Shown one piece after another: positions 26,986 to 35,632 of a stretch of DNA of 64,000 bases. The DNA comes from Acidobacteriota bacterium (GTDB lineage Bacteria; Acidobacteriota; Blastocatellia; RBC074), in assembly GCA_018269055.1 (NCBI GenBank), contig JAFDVI010000028.1, positions 1-64,000 on the forward strand, written 5' to 3'. Positions within the stretch are counted from its first letter, which is position 1; every line of letters starts with the position of its first letter. The position numbers were made by a program, and so were the translations under genes. A model generated the notes under the pieces. It was given only the letters and a program-made list of their open reading frames with translations, had not been told where the DNA came from and ran no database searches.

Positions 26986-27825
26986 ATGAAGCCAGTAGAA
27001 CCAATTTTCGTCGCTGACCTGTTCGGCGAAATTCACGAAGAGTTGCTCAAGCTGCTGCGCGGTTTATCCAATGAAGACTGGTACAAGCCGACTGTCGCCG
27101 GTTCGTGGTTGGTGCGCGACATCGCCGCACACCTGCTGGACAGCGATATTCGGCGGCTGTCGTTTCAGCGCGATCAAGCGCCGATGGTTCCTCCGGACAA
27201 TCCGATTGGCGGTTATGCCGACCTGGTTGGTTTTTTGAACCAGCTCAATGCCGATTGGATCAAGGCGACAAAACGCATCAGCCCGCAATTGTTGATTGAG
27301 TTTCTTTCTGTGACCGGCGCGCAAGTCGCCGCGCTGTTCAAATCGCTCGACGCTTTTGCACCTGCGCTGTTTGGCGTCGCCTGGGCGGGTGAAGAAACGT
27401 CTGAAAACTGGTTCGACATTGCGCGCGAATACACGGAAAAGTGGCATCACCAGCAACAGATTCGGGATGCCGTCGGCGCTGCGCCGCTGTACAGCCGCAA
27501 ATGGCTGCACCCAGTGCTGAATTCCTTTGTGCGCGCTTTGCCGGTGAATTACGACGCGACGCCAGCCAATCCCGGCACGCAGATTTCGTTCGTCATTTCA
27601 GGCGAAGCGGGAGATGTTTGGACGTTGGTAAAAGAGACAGAAGGTTGGCGGTTGTTTACCGGCGCTGCCGACAACATCGTTTGCAGAATTGAATTCGACC
27701 AGGACACGGCCTGGCGATTGATGACCAAAGGGCTTTCGCGCGACCAAGCCAAAACCAAACTCACTGTGCAGGGCGATGCCGCCTGGGCTGAACCCTTGCT
27801 CGGAACACTGGCCGTGATGGCCTGA
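26986..27825 (+). CDS. Maleylpyruvate-isomerase-like (DinB-fold) protein
   Basis: 279 residues from the ATG at 26986; an upstream in-frame ATG at 26938 lies in a repeat. The N-terminal domain is a DinB-like four-helix bundle with the metal-type histidines in RDIAAHLLDSD and EKWHHQQQIRDAV, as in the mycothiol-dependent maleylpyruvate isomerase N-domain family (TIGR03083-like). The C-terminal ~90 residues form an SCP2-like fold (ISGEAGDVWTLVKETEGW). Such proteins may use a thiol cofactor; acidobacteria are not expected to make mycothiol, so bacillithiol or no thiol are alternatives. The exact reaction is unknown. Confidence 0.75.
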   Translation: MKPVEPIFVADLFGEIHEELLKLLRGLSNEDWYKPTVAGSWLVRDIAAHLLDSDIRRLSFQRDQAPMVPPDNPIGGYADLVGFLNQLNADWIKATKRISPQLLIEFLSVTGAQVAALFKSLDAFAPALFGVAWAGEETSENWFDIAREYTEKWHHQQQIRDAVGAAPLYSRKWLHPVLNSFVRALPVNYDATPANPGTQISFVISGEAGDVWTLVKETEGWRLFTGAADNIVCRIEFDQDTAWRLMTKGLSRDQAKTKLTVQGDAAWAEPLLGTLAVMA

Positions 27826-27835
27826 ACGGAGAAGT

Positions 27836-29314
27836 ATGATTTGGCGATTGGTTGCGGCGGCAACGGTCTTTGTTGCGCTGACAGGGTTTTCTTTCGAGCA
27901 AAGACATTCGCTGGCCATTACGAAAGTCAGTTTGATTGACGCTACCGGAAAGCCAGCACAATCCAACATGACGGTGGTCGTTACGGGCGACCGGATTTCG
28001 GCAATCGGCAAAACCGGCAAGGTCAAACTTCCGGCAAACCCGGAAATTGTGGACGGATCTGGAAAGTTTCTGATTCCCGGTTTATGGGATTCGCATTTGC
28101 ATCTGACGATTGCCACCGATCAAGCCGGAACCACGGAATTGCTTGCGCCGATGCTGGTGGCGTACGGCGTGACGACGGTGCGGGAAATGGGCGGCGATTG
28201 GCAACGTATTCAGCAATTGCGAAAGGCTATTGCCGACGGGCAAATCGTTGGCCCGCGCATTTTTGCTCCGGGGCCGTTTGTAGATGGCCCGCAACCAGCA
28301 GACGTGAATTTTCTTCCGGTGGGCAACGAAGCCGAAGCTCGGCAGGCGGTTCGCAAGTTGAAAGCCGACGGCGTTGATTTCATCAAAATCCAGGCCAATT
28401 TGTCGCCGGAAACGTGGCGAGCGATTGTGGATGAATCGCAGAAAGCCGGAATTCCCGTCGTTGGGCACATCCCGGAAACCGTCAGCGCGTTTGATGTGGC
28501 GCGTTCGGCGCAACGAAGCGTCGAACATATTTCGCCGGTTATTCCCGGAGACGCAGGGATTATGCTGGCCTGTTCCAGCCGGGAAACGGAGTTGCGAGCG
28601 GAACTGGCAGCGATCAAAAAAGCCGCCGAAGACAAAAACGCCAATCGCCAGCAGTTACGTCTGCGCCAGCGCGATTTGCAACGGGCAATGGCGGCCAGCT
28701 ACGACGCAAAAAAATGCGAAACGCTGTTTGCGCTCTTCGTCAAACATCAAATTCACGTGGTGCCAACGGCGATTTTCGGCAAACGCTTTGCTCCGCTCGA
28801 CGAACGCGATTTACCGAATGATGATTCGCTGAACCTGATTCCGGCTTCGATGCGCGCGCGTTGGGATAAACGCCGCGCTGAGGTGGTCAAGGCGAGTTCG
28901 CCGGACGATTTTGCGTTTCGCCAAATGCTCTTCGCCAAATCGCGCGACCTGATTTCTGCGATGATTCGCGCCAAGGTTCCGCTGCTGACCGGAACGGATG
29001 CGCTGGACGGATATGTTCTGCCGGGCGCGAGTTTGCACGACGAACTTGGGTTGCTGGTCGAATCCGGAATGATGCCGATGGCGGCTTTGCAGTCGGCGAC
29101 GCGAGATGCCGCGAAATTCATGGGCAAACTCGATTCAGTTGGAACAATCGAATCCGGAAAAATTGCTGATCTGATATTGCTGGATGCTGACCCGCTGCAA
29201 TTCATCGAAAACACGCGACGCATTCACGCCGTCATTCTTGGCGGCAAGCTGATTTCCTCATCGCAACTGCAAACGATGAAAACAAAGATGGAAACTTATG
29301 CCAAAGAGCACTAA
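27836..29314 (+). CDS. Secreted amidohydrolase, imidazolonepropionase/prolidase-like
   Basis: 492 residues starting with a short signal peptide. The metal-dependent amidohydrolase fold is shown by IPGLWDSHLHL (first two His ligands), VGHIPE, RSVEHISP and the late TGTDALDG aspartate block. The flanking strands (DATGKPAQSNMTVVVTGDRI at the N-terminus and GKIADLILLDADPL at the C-terminus) form the typical beta-sandwich. It probably hydrolyses a cyclic amide or a Xaa-Pro-type peptide outside the cytoplasm. The start lies 10 bases after the upstream stop, so it is co-transcribed with it. Confidence 0.82.
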   Translation: MIWRLVAAATVFVALTGFSFEQRHSLAITKVSLIDATGKPAQSNMTVVVTGDRISAIGKTGKVKLPANPEIVDGSGKFLIPGLWDSHLHLTIATDQAGTTELLAPMLVAYGVTTVREMGGDWQRIQQLRKAIADGQIVGPRIFAPGPFVDGPQPADVNFLPVGNEAEARQAVRKLKADGVDFIKIQANLSPETWRAIVDESQKAGIPVVGHIPETVSAFDVARSAQRSVEHISPVIPGDAGIMLACSSRETELRAELAAIKKAAEDKNANRQQLRLRQRDLQRAMAASYDAKKCETLFALFVKHQIHVVPTAIFGKRFAPLDERDLPNDDSLNLIPASMRARWDKRRAEVVKASSPDDFAFRQMLFAKSRDLISAMIRAKVPLLTGTDALDGYVLPGASLHDELGLLVESGMMPMAALQSATRDAAKFMGKLDSVGTIESGKIADLILLDADPLQFIENTRRIHAVILGGKLISSSQLQTMKTKMETYAKEH

Positions 29315-29333
29315 AACCAACCTGGAGGGATTT

Positions 29334-30800
29334 ATGAACGCACGCCGATTGTTGAATTCAACACTGATGATGATTTTGATCGCCGCCAGTTGCTTGCCCG
29401 CATTGGGCGGCGAAGATTGGTCGCGATTTCGTGGCCCGAACGGCACAGGTGTTTCGGCGGAAACCAATTTGCCGACCGAATTTGGCCCTGACAAAAGCGT
29501 TGTTTGGAAAACGCCGCTGCCGGCGGGACATTCCTCGCCAGTGTTTTCGCGCACGCGTATTTTCGTAACGGCGCACGACGGCGACAAAAAATCCGGCAAG
29601 CTGGTCGTCATCGCGCTGGATCGCAAGTCGGGCAAAGAACTTTGGCGGCGCGAAGTCCCGCGCGCCAAAACCGGACGGCTGGAAAACGTCAACGGCCCGG
29701 CTTCGGCCAGTCCTGTCACCGACGGCGAAAACGTGTATGCGTACTTTCAGGATTTCGGAATGATTTCGTTTACAGCCGACGGCAAAGAGCGTTGGCGCAT
29801 TCCCATGGAACCGTACAACATTTTTTATGGCTACGGCGCTTCGCCGACTCTGGTGGATGACAAGGTGATTCTGCCCGTGGATCAGGACGGCGGCGCGTTT
29901 CTGCTGGCCGTCAATAAAAACACCGGCAAAAAAGTTTGGAAAATTGATCGTCCCGAAGTCATTTCCGGCTACTCGACACCAATGATTTACCAGCCGAAAT
30001 CCGGACCGAAACAGTTGGTCTTGCCGGAATCGTTTCAGGTTTCGGCGTATTCCGTCGCTGACGGCAAGCGCGTCTGGTGGGTGCGCGGACTGGCTTGTGA
30101 AATGAAATCCGTGGCCAGTTACGACAACGAATACCTGTACATCAACGGCTGGGGCTTTCCGCTGAATCAACCCGGCAGGCAAATTCCAACCGTCAGCTTT
30201 GAAGAAGGTCTGAAAAAATACGACAAAAACAACGATGGGTTCGTCGCCAAAGAAGAAATCGTCGGCGATGATCAAATGTCCAAGGTGCTCAGCCCGAATT
30301 ACGGCTTTGACGCCTTTGACGGCAATCGCGACAACAAACTCGACGCCAAAGACTGGCAGGTATTTCGCGCAATGATGGCTTCGGAAAACGGGCTGCTTTC
30401 AATCAAACTCGGCGGGCAAGGCGATATGACCGCCTCGGCGATTCACTGGAAGTATCAGCGCCCCGTACCGCAAGTGCCGTCCACCTTGCTTTATCAGGGG
30501 ACGCTGTTTATGGTGAATGACAGCGGCATCTTGATTTCTTTTGACCCTGCGACAGGCAACGTCATCAAACAAGGCAGACTGAAAGGAGCGATTGACAAAT
30601 ACTTCGCTTCGCCGGTCGGCGCTGATGGCAAGGTGTATTTGATTAGTCAGGACGGAACCGTTTCCGTGGTCAAAGCCGCTGGCGAATGGGAAGTGCTGGC
30701 CGTGAATGCGCTCGGCGATGAAGTTTTCGCGACGCCAGCTTTTGCCGATGGCAAGTTGTTCATTCGCACAAAAAGCACGCTGTATTGCTTCGGCAAGTGA
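29334..30800 (+). CDS. PQQ-like beta-propeller protein with internal EF-hands
   Basis: 488 residues from the ATG at 29334 (GGAGGG upstream); the frame from 29298 overlaps the previous stop and is less likely. A signal peptide is followed by the WSRFRGPNGTGV opening and blades typical of BamB/PQQ-like eight-bladed propellers (for example SGKELWRREVP, TGKKVWKIDRPE). Between blades, at about 295-307 and 327-339, there are two EF-hand-like loops: DKNNDGFVAKEE and DGNRDNKLDAKD. These would bind calcium in the periplasm. The function is unknown; no dehydrogenase residues are evident, so it is not called a PQQ enzyme. Confidence 0.78.
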   Translation: MNARRLLNSTLMMILIAASCLPALGGEDWSRFRGPNGTGVSAETNLPTEFGPDKSVVWKTPLPAGHSSPVFSRTRIFVTAHDGDKKSGKLVVIALDRKSGKELWRREVPRAKTGRLENVNGPASASPVTDGENVYAYFQDFGMISFTADGKERWRIPMEPYNIFYGYGASPTLVDDKVILPVDQDGGAFLLAVNKNTGKKVWKIDRPEVISGYSTPMIYQPKSGPKQLVLPESFQVSAYSVADGKRVWWVRGLACEMKSVASYDNEYLYINGWGFPLNQPGRQIPTVSFEEGLKKYDKNNDGFVAKEEIVGDDQMSKVLSPNYGFDAFDGNRDNKLDAKDWQVFRAMMASENGLLSIKLGGQGDMTASAIHWKYQRPVPQVPSTLLYQGTLFMVNDSGILISFDPATGNVIKQGRLKGAIDKYFASPVGADGKVYLISQDGTVSVVKAAGEWEVLAVNALGDEVFATPAFADGKLFIRTKSTLYCFGK

Positions 30801-30838
30801 ACTGCGTGGATGTTAGAATCCGCTGCGGAGGTATCAAG

Positions 30839-31039
30839 ATGGACGACATTCTCAAACTCGAACTTGAACTCGCCAGTGAAGAACCAAAGGAGATCAAAAA
30901 ACTAGTTGACCGTTGTCTTGAAGTGCTGGACAGAGACCACGCAGCGAGAGCGAAAGTCTGGGAAGAAATTGATCAAATCACCAGGGAGAATGATGCTGCG
31001 TTGGCTCATCTGCGGAGCTTAATGCAAAAGGCGGCTTAA
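30839..31039 (+). CDS. Small helical protein
   Basis: 66 residues from the ATG at 30839, with GGAGG a few bases upstream. The longer frame from 30785 overlaps the previous gene. It is a highly charged, fully helical protein (LKLELELASEEPKEIKKLVD, KVWEEIDQITRENDAALAHL). No known family. Its stop overlaps the next start by one base (TAATG), so the two small proteins are translationally coupled and may work together. Confidence 0.6.
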   Translation: MDDILKLELELASEEPKEIKKLVDRCLEVLDRDHAARAKVWEEIDQITRENDAALAHLRSLMQKAA

Positions 31040-31311
31040 TGTGGAAAACAGTGTTTGAAGTGTTCAAGCGTCTCTTTACAATCAATGACGAACTGAACCG
31101 TGTACAAGCAGAGTTGAAACGTCAGGGTGAGCAGATTCGGCAGCTTGCTGAAAATCAAATGCGCTTTCAGTATGAGCAGCAGTTGCAAAATGAGCGGAGT
31201 GTTCACGAACGCGAAAAAGTAATACTTGAGCTTGAAAACCGGCTACTGCGGGAAAGGCTGGAACAGCGCATCTTGCCGCCACCATCCGACAAGAAATCGG
31301 ATGAAGAATGA
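31039..31311 (+). CDS. Small coiled-coil protein
   Basis: 90 residues. A short amphipathic N-terminus (MWKTVFEVFKRLFTI) that could touch the membrane is followed by a long coiled coil with Gln, Glu, Arg and Leu heptads to about residue 80, then a Pro/Lys/Asp tail. It overlaps the upstream stop by one base. Function unknown; the pairing with the preceding small helical protein suggests a complex. Confidence 0.6.
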   Translation: MWKTVFEVFKRLFTINDELNRVQAELKRQGEQIRQLAENQMRFQYEQQLQNERSVHEREKVILELENRLLRERLEQRILPPPSDKKSDEE

Positions 31312-31363
31312 TTGCTTTTACCGCCTTTTCCCACCAACAATCAACCAAACGGAAACCATAAAT

Positions 31364-31855
31364 ATGACCAAGGAGAAATCAACTTCTATGACGTGGGCAA
31401 TTTTTGCAATTGGCGCAGCTCTTTCATGGGGCATTTATGGGGCGATGTTGCATCAAGGACAAATGGAGCTTGGGTCGCCTGCGCAGCGCGGGTTGCGCGC
31501 ATTGTTATGCGTAGGTCTAGCCTATTTTTTGATTGGCGTCATCGTTCCGGTTGTTGGATTGGCTTCACAAGGGCAGTTGAAACTGGAAGGGTTCAACTCT
31601 AAAGGCGCAACACTGGCGACCATCGCGGGTGCGCTCGGAGCCATTGGCGCGGCCTGCATCATCTGGGCGTTCAAAGCCGGCGGAGTCCCGAATTACGTTA
31701 TGCCGCTGGTATTCGGTGGCGCGCCGGTGATTAACGTCCTGGTGACAATGATTCTGCATCCGCCGAAATCAACAGTGAATCCGCTGTTGTATGTCGGGAT
31801 GCTCCTGGTAGTTTTAGGCGCGAGTCTGGTTTTATATTTCAGGCCGCAGTCTTAA
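31364..31855 (+). CDS. EamA/DMT-like small membrane protein
   Basis: 163 residues from the ATG at 31364; the frame extends to 31226, but the extra part overlaps the coiled-coil gene and looks non-coding. About five hydrophobic helices with GxxxG-like faces (WAIFAIGAALSWGIYGAMLH, GALGAIGAACIIWAFKAGG, LLYVGMLLVVLGASLVLYF) match one half of a drug/metabolite transporter of the EamA type. Such single-domain proteins usually dimerise. The substrate is unknown. The AraC regulator follows in the same direction. Confidence 0.65.
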   Translation: MTKEKSTSMTWAIFAIGAALSWGIYGAMLHQGQMELGSPAQRGLRALLCVGLAYFLIGVIVPVVGLASQGQLKLEGFNSKGATLATIAGALGAIGAACIIWAFKAGGVPNYVMPLVFGGAPVINVLVTMILHPPKSTVNPLLYVGMLLVVLGASLVLYFRPQS

Positions 31856-31929
31856 GCTTTTGTTTTGATTCTTGCTCAACAAGCGCAGGATCAAATGCAG
31901 AATTAACGGTTTGCATCAGAGGTACTACG

Positions 31930-32826
31930 ATGGCAACACCACAAAGGTTAATCAACGAAGCCAGACTTGCTCAGGATTCGCACGTTCCCGTTCCGAAGAT
32001 GTTTGGGAAATCGGCGGAATGGGAAGGCGTGAAGGTAGTTCATTACCGCATTGAACCGGGAGAATTGCCCGCGCGGGCTCACAAAACGCATGAAGTTTTC
32101 GTTCCAATGGCCGGAGCCGTCACCATTGAAGGGAATGGGCAAGACGGGGCTCCTGCACGGCGGCGGCGCGTTCCGGGCGACATTAGCGTGACGCCTGCCG
32201 GAATTCACTATTCGGCGCATTGGGAAGAAGAGCTTGAGTACTTGACCGTGTTTTTGACAGATGATTATCTGAAACGTGCCACCGTTGATTTCGAAGCCAA
32301 TCGAAATGCGCGAATCGTGTTGTCCTGTGGTCCGCAGGACGCCCTGGTCCGCTCCATTGGACACGCACTGGCAAACGAATTGGATGCGGAAATGCCTACG
32401 GGCAAATTGTACGCGGAATCGCTGGTCAACACCCTGGCCGTGCATTTGCTGCGACATTATTCGACCGATAGTGTCGTGCCCGACCTGCATTTCGGCGGGT
32501 TGCCCGCGCACAAATTGCGGCGCGTGAATGAGTTTGTCTCAGAAAATCTGGAAAATGACATTTCGCTGGCCGAAATTGCCCAGGCTGCAGGATTAAGTCC
32601 GTTCCATTTTGCCCGTTCATTCAAACAAACGACCGGGTTGACACCGATTCAGTTTTTGACGCAGCGCCGCGTTGAACAGGCCAAACAAATGCTGGTTGAA
32701 GATGAGTTGCCGATTGTGGAGGTTGGTTTGCGCGTCGGCTTCAAAAACCAAAGCCACTTCACCACATTATTTCGCAAGCTAACGACAATGACGCCAAAGG
32801 CTTACCGCGAAGCAGCGTTGCGGTAA
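31930..32826 (+). CDS. AraC-family transcriptional regulator
   Basis: 298 residues. The N-terminal half is a cupin-like ligand domain (HYRIEPGELPARAHKTHEVF, with a PAGIHYSAHWEE strand). The C-terminal ~100 residues hold the double helix-turn-helix of the AraC/XylS family: LAEIAQAAGLSPFHFARSFK, then PIVEVGLRVGFKNQSHFTTL and the signature end FRKLTTMTPKAYR. It binds DNA and most likely acts as a ligand-responsive activator. It may regulate the adjacent EamA-like gene or an unlinked target. A strong hairpin follows it. Confidence 0.9.
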   Translation: MATPQRLINEARLAQDSHVPVPKMFGKSAEWEGVKVVHYRIEPGELPARAHKTHEVFVPMAGAVTIEGNGQDGAPARRRRVPGDISVTPAGIHYSAHWEEELEYLTVFLTDDYLKRATVDFEANRNARIVLSCGPQDALVRSIGHALANELDAEMPTGKLYAESLVNTLAVHLLRHYSTDSVVPDLHFGGLPAHKLRRVNEFVSENLENDISLAEIAQAAGLSPFHFARSFKQTTGLTPIQFLTQRRVEQAKQMLVEDELPIVEVGLRVGFKNQSHFTTLFRKLTTMTPKAYREAALR

Positions 32827-32863
32827 GTTCGAGCAACCCACAACATTTCCGCAAGATTACAAA

Positions 32864-32902
32864 ACAGACGGCAAGCAGCGAAAAGACCTGCTTGCCGTCT
32901 GT
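32864..32902 (+). terminator. Strong hairpin after the AraC gene
   Basis: A perfect 15-base stem, ACAGACGGCAAGCAG at 32864-32878 and CTGCTTGCCGTCTGT at 32888-32902, with a 9-base loop. The U tract after it is poor (GCTTTAA), so it is either an intrinsic terminator with a weak tail or a palindromic protein site. Confidence 0.65.
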
Positions 32903-32951
32903 GCTTTAAGCTCCCGTGCATCAACCTTTAACAACCCGCGAAGGAGGGAGC

Positions 32952-33677
32952 ATGAAAAATCGAATCTATGCCGTGACTGTTTTGCTGACGCTGTTGATAA
33001 TCGGCTTTGCTGCGATTGCCAAAGCCGACGACATTTCCGAAGCCTTTGAACGAGGAAATGACGCATTCAATCGAGGTGCTTATGAACGAGCGATTTTTGA
33101 ATATCGCGCCGCGCTGATCTGGCCCGGTCAACACGAAGCGCGCGCGCATTTCAACATCGGTGTTTGCCATTACAAACTGGGCCGGTTGCGTGATGCGGTC
33201 GGCGAATACCGCAAAGCCATCAAAGACAGGGAAGGCAAATATCCGCCCGCTTCCTATGCTTTGGGTGTCGCGCTGCAAGGACTTCAACGACACCGCGAAG
33301 CCCGCGAGGCTTTTGCGCAAGCCGTCGAAGCGTCGGGCAACAAACACGCTCCGGCCTTGTTTGAATTGGGACTATATGCGCAAACGGCGCAGGAATATCA
33401 GGCAGCGGTGGAGTATTACGTTCGCTCGATCAAACAGTCGAAAGAGCAGATTCCATCGGCCCACAACAATCTGGGTGTGATCCTGGCCAGTTTCGGGCAG
33501 ATGGATGGAGCAGTTCGCGAGTTTGAAATTGCGCTCGACCAATCGCGCGGAAAGTTCGATGTTGCCCGTGAGAATTTGGTGATGTGCCGCCAATTATTGA
33601 ACGCGAAATCTTCGACCTTGATCGCGGAACTGAAAACCAGCGGCAGCCAAAACCAAATCAATTTGGCGAACGACTGA
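32952..33677 (+). CDS. Secreted TPR protein
   Basis: 241 residues from the ATG at 32952 with AGGAGGGA upstream. The signal peptide has the core AVTVLLTLLIIGFAAIA and a likely cleavage after AKA. The mature part consists of about five TPRs (FNIGVCHYKLGRLRDAVGEY, ALFELGLYAQTAQEYQAAVE, AHNNLGVILASFGQMDGAVR). It is probably a periplasmic protein that holds partners together. Shorter than the other TPR proteins in the window, and it has no enzymatic domain. Confidence 0.75.
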   Translation: MKNRIYAVTVLLTLLIIGFAAIAKADDISEAFERGNDAFNRGAYERAIFEYRAALIWPGQHEARAHFNIGVCHYKLGRLRDAVGEYRKAIKDREGKYPPASYALGVALQGLQRHREAREAFAQAVEASGNKHAPALFELGLYAQTAQEYQAAVEYYVRSIKQSKEQIPSAHNNLGVILASFGQMDGAVREFEIALDQSRGKFDVARENLVMCRQLLNAKSSTLIAELKTSGSQNQINLAND

Positions 33678-33773
33678 ACCGGCGACTCGTGGGGGTGTGG
33701 GCAGCGACAGGTCGTGTGGTAGACTACGCCGCCTTTTCAGCAGTCCACATCAAATCAAGTTCAGGAGTTCGCT

Positions 33774-34316
33774 ATGAAATTTCATTCCATCAATGACATT
33801 CTGGCAGCAAACGAAGCTGCGACCGCCCGGTTTACTTCAGAAGCTGCCGTCGTCAATGGAGCGCAGGCTGCATTTCGTCCGGCTGAGAGCGAATGGACGA
33901 TTGGCGAAATCGTCGAACACGTCAACATCGTCAATGGCGGATTTCTGCGCATTACACACAAACTATTGCGGCAGGCAGAAGCCGATCCCAAACCCGCTCC
34001 TGCGGATTTGAACCTGGGCGGAGTGATCGTCAATGAAAATGGCGAACAGGCTCCAAAGTTTGAAGCCCCTGAGACGGTTCGTCCGAAAGGCGGAGTTTCG
34101 ATTGCGGATGCCGTGGCGGGAATTCAACAAATAATTGCCGGGTTTGCCGAAATCAAACCTCGACTGGAAGCAGTGGATTTGTCAGAACAAAAGTTTCCGC
34201 ATCCTGTGGCCGGGCCGCTCAGTGGGTATCAATGGTTGATTTTGCTGGCGGAACATTCCGATCGCCATCTGGGGCAGATTAGGCGCGTGAAAACCTCGCC
34301 AGGATTTCCCTGCTGA
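33774..34316 (+). CDS. DinB-like protein
   Basis: 180 residues, a four-helix DinB-fold protein. The metal-type histidines are visible in TIGEIVEHVNIVNGG and near the end in LLAEHSDRHLGQI, the usual three-His arrangement. The ribosome site AGGAG lies upstream of the ATG. DinB-superfamily proteins are often thiol transferases or have unknown roles. It is one of three DinB-fold proteins in the window (with 26986 and 62792), but the sequences are not close copies. Confidence 0.75.
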   Translation: MKFHSINDILAANEAATARFTSEAAVVNGAQAAFRPAESEWTIGEIVEHVNIVNGGFLRITHKLLRQAEADPKPAPADLNLGGVIVNENGEQAPKFEAPETVRPKGGVSIADAVAGIQQIIAGFAEIKPRLEAVDLSEQKFPHPVAGPLSGYQWLILLAEHSDRHLGQIRRVKTSPGFPC

Positions 34317-34357
34317 ACGATTCGGCGGTTCAACTATTGATGTGCTCAACATCAAAC

Positions 34358-34399
34358 ATCGGCGTCTCAGAGAATCAATTCTGTGACGCCGATTTTTTT
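34358..34399 (+). terminator. Rho-independent terminator after the DinB gene
   Basis: An ATCGGCGTC / GACGCCGAT stem with an inner CAGAG/CTGTG extension is followed directly by a run of seven T. A second GGCGGA-TCCGCC hairpin follows about 30 bases later, before the convergent gene's stop. Confidence 0.8.
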
Positions 34400-34448
34400 G
34401 GTTTACGCCGATGTTTTGGCGGAGGTCGTTCCGCCGGTTTTGCGCCTC

Positions 34449-35408
34449 TTAACAAAAAACGGGCGCGACCTCAGTTTCCAGGCGCATTCTTGCCTCCGGA
34501 CTGAGTTGTTCGACAGTCGCCAGGAAGTTCGGGTGTGTGATTCCCGAACCCAGATATGTCCAGCGATTGGCTTGATGTTGAACGATCATGAATTGTTCGC
34601 GCTCCTTGTCGGTCAGCTTACGGTTTGTGGCGCGCTCGAACGCTTCCAGATCAAATTGCGTTTGCATCTTCAATCCGCCATCCAGAAAGCCGCCAATCTC
34701 CAGATATTCGTTGATTGCTTTTTCAATTTCCTCAGTGCTGCAACCGGCAGCCAGGGATTCGACCATCAGGGTGTCGAGCTTTGCGTGCTGAGCTTCTTCC
34801 ATCCAATGATGTTTAAGAAGGCTTTTGAATTGGGCATCCAGGTGTTGGTCGTCGGCAATGCTGTCCAGATAGTGCCGTTGCGTCATCCACTCAATCTGCA
34901 AAATCACCAACGCCACCGCCAACGGCTGATGGGTCAGAACAGCCTTGGCAATTTCCGACGGCGGGCCAATGACCGCGCAATCGGTGCCAAACCCTTCCTG
35001 GAACTCTTCTGCAAAGCGCTTGAACAGATGGATGTGTTTGGCCTCTTCACCGGCAAATTGCAGGTATGCGCGGGTCTGGAAATCGTCGGCATCCAGTTGC
35101 GGGCGCGTGTGATCCATCACGAATGGCAAAATGAATTCTTCGACCAGGCCGAAGATGGTCAGATACGCGTTGCCACGAATTTGGTTCAGGATGCGCTTTT
35201 CATCGGCGTTGAGAAAATCCAGCGATTCCACGCGCGCCAGCGATTCGGGCATGAATGGTCGCGTAAAATCCAACCGCTTGTCGCCGCCAATGATGTCCTC
35301 GATTTTCCAATTGATCTTTTGCGAGGCAGCCAATGTGTCCTTGAAATTGTATCGAGGCGTTTCAGGCTTGGTCGCTTTCTGCGTTGTTACTCCAACAGTA
35401 CTCATCAT
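34449..35408 (-). CDS. AurF-like di-iron oxygenase candidate
   Basis: 319 residues with a strong AGGAGAG site before the ATG at 35408. Helical, ferritin-like. A full set of di-iron ligands can be proposed: Glu91 (LVEEF), Glu122 and His125 (EEAKH), Glu173, His201, Glu205 and His208 (HHWMEEAQH). The H-x3-E-x2-H and E-x2-H spacings match the N-oxygenase AurF family (AurF, CmlI), which oxidise aryl amines to nitro compounds. No partner biosynthetic genes lie next to it, so the substrate is unknown; other ferritin-like roles remain possible. Confidence 0.65.
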   Translation of the reverse strand: MMSTVGVTTQKATKPETPRYNFKDTLAASQKINWKIEDIIGGDKRLDFTRPFMPESLARVESLDFLNADEKRILNQIRGNAYLTIFGLVEEFILPFVMDHTRPQLDADDFQTRAYLQFAGEEAKHIHLFKRFAEEFQEGFGTDCAVIGPPSEIAKAVLTHQPLAVALVILQIEWMTQRHYLDSIADDQHLDAQFKSLLKHHWMEEAQHAKLDTLMVESLAAGCSTEEIEKAINEYLEIGGFLDGGLKMQTQFDLEAFERATNRKLTDKEREQFMIVQHQANRWTYLGSGITHPNFLATVEQLSPEARMRLETEVAPVFC

Positions 35409-35632
35409 GGTCTCTCCTTCTGTTAATGTGTTTCGATCAAGATGATCAAAATTTCCCTTTGTCTTCCTGCGGATTCGTTCCGCTTACACGGGAATAGACG
35501 GATTCCGGGTTTGAAACCGGCCAAGCCGGGAAAAGAATTTTTTCGGGTTTAGCCCGGATTGGGTCGTTGTGATAGATTGGCCGAAAACTATTAACAGCTT
35601 GCGCCAATTCACAACCAAGAACGGAGGGTTTG

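Noticed and set aside
34383-35426. 347-codon plus-strand frame
   Set aside because: Antisense of the di-iron protein; it begins inside a terminator hairpin.
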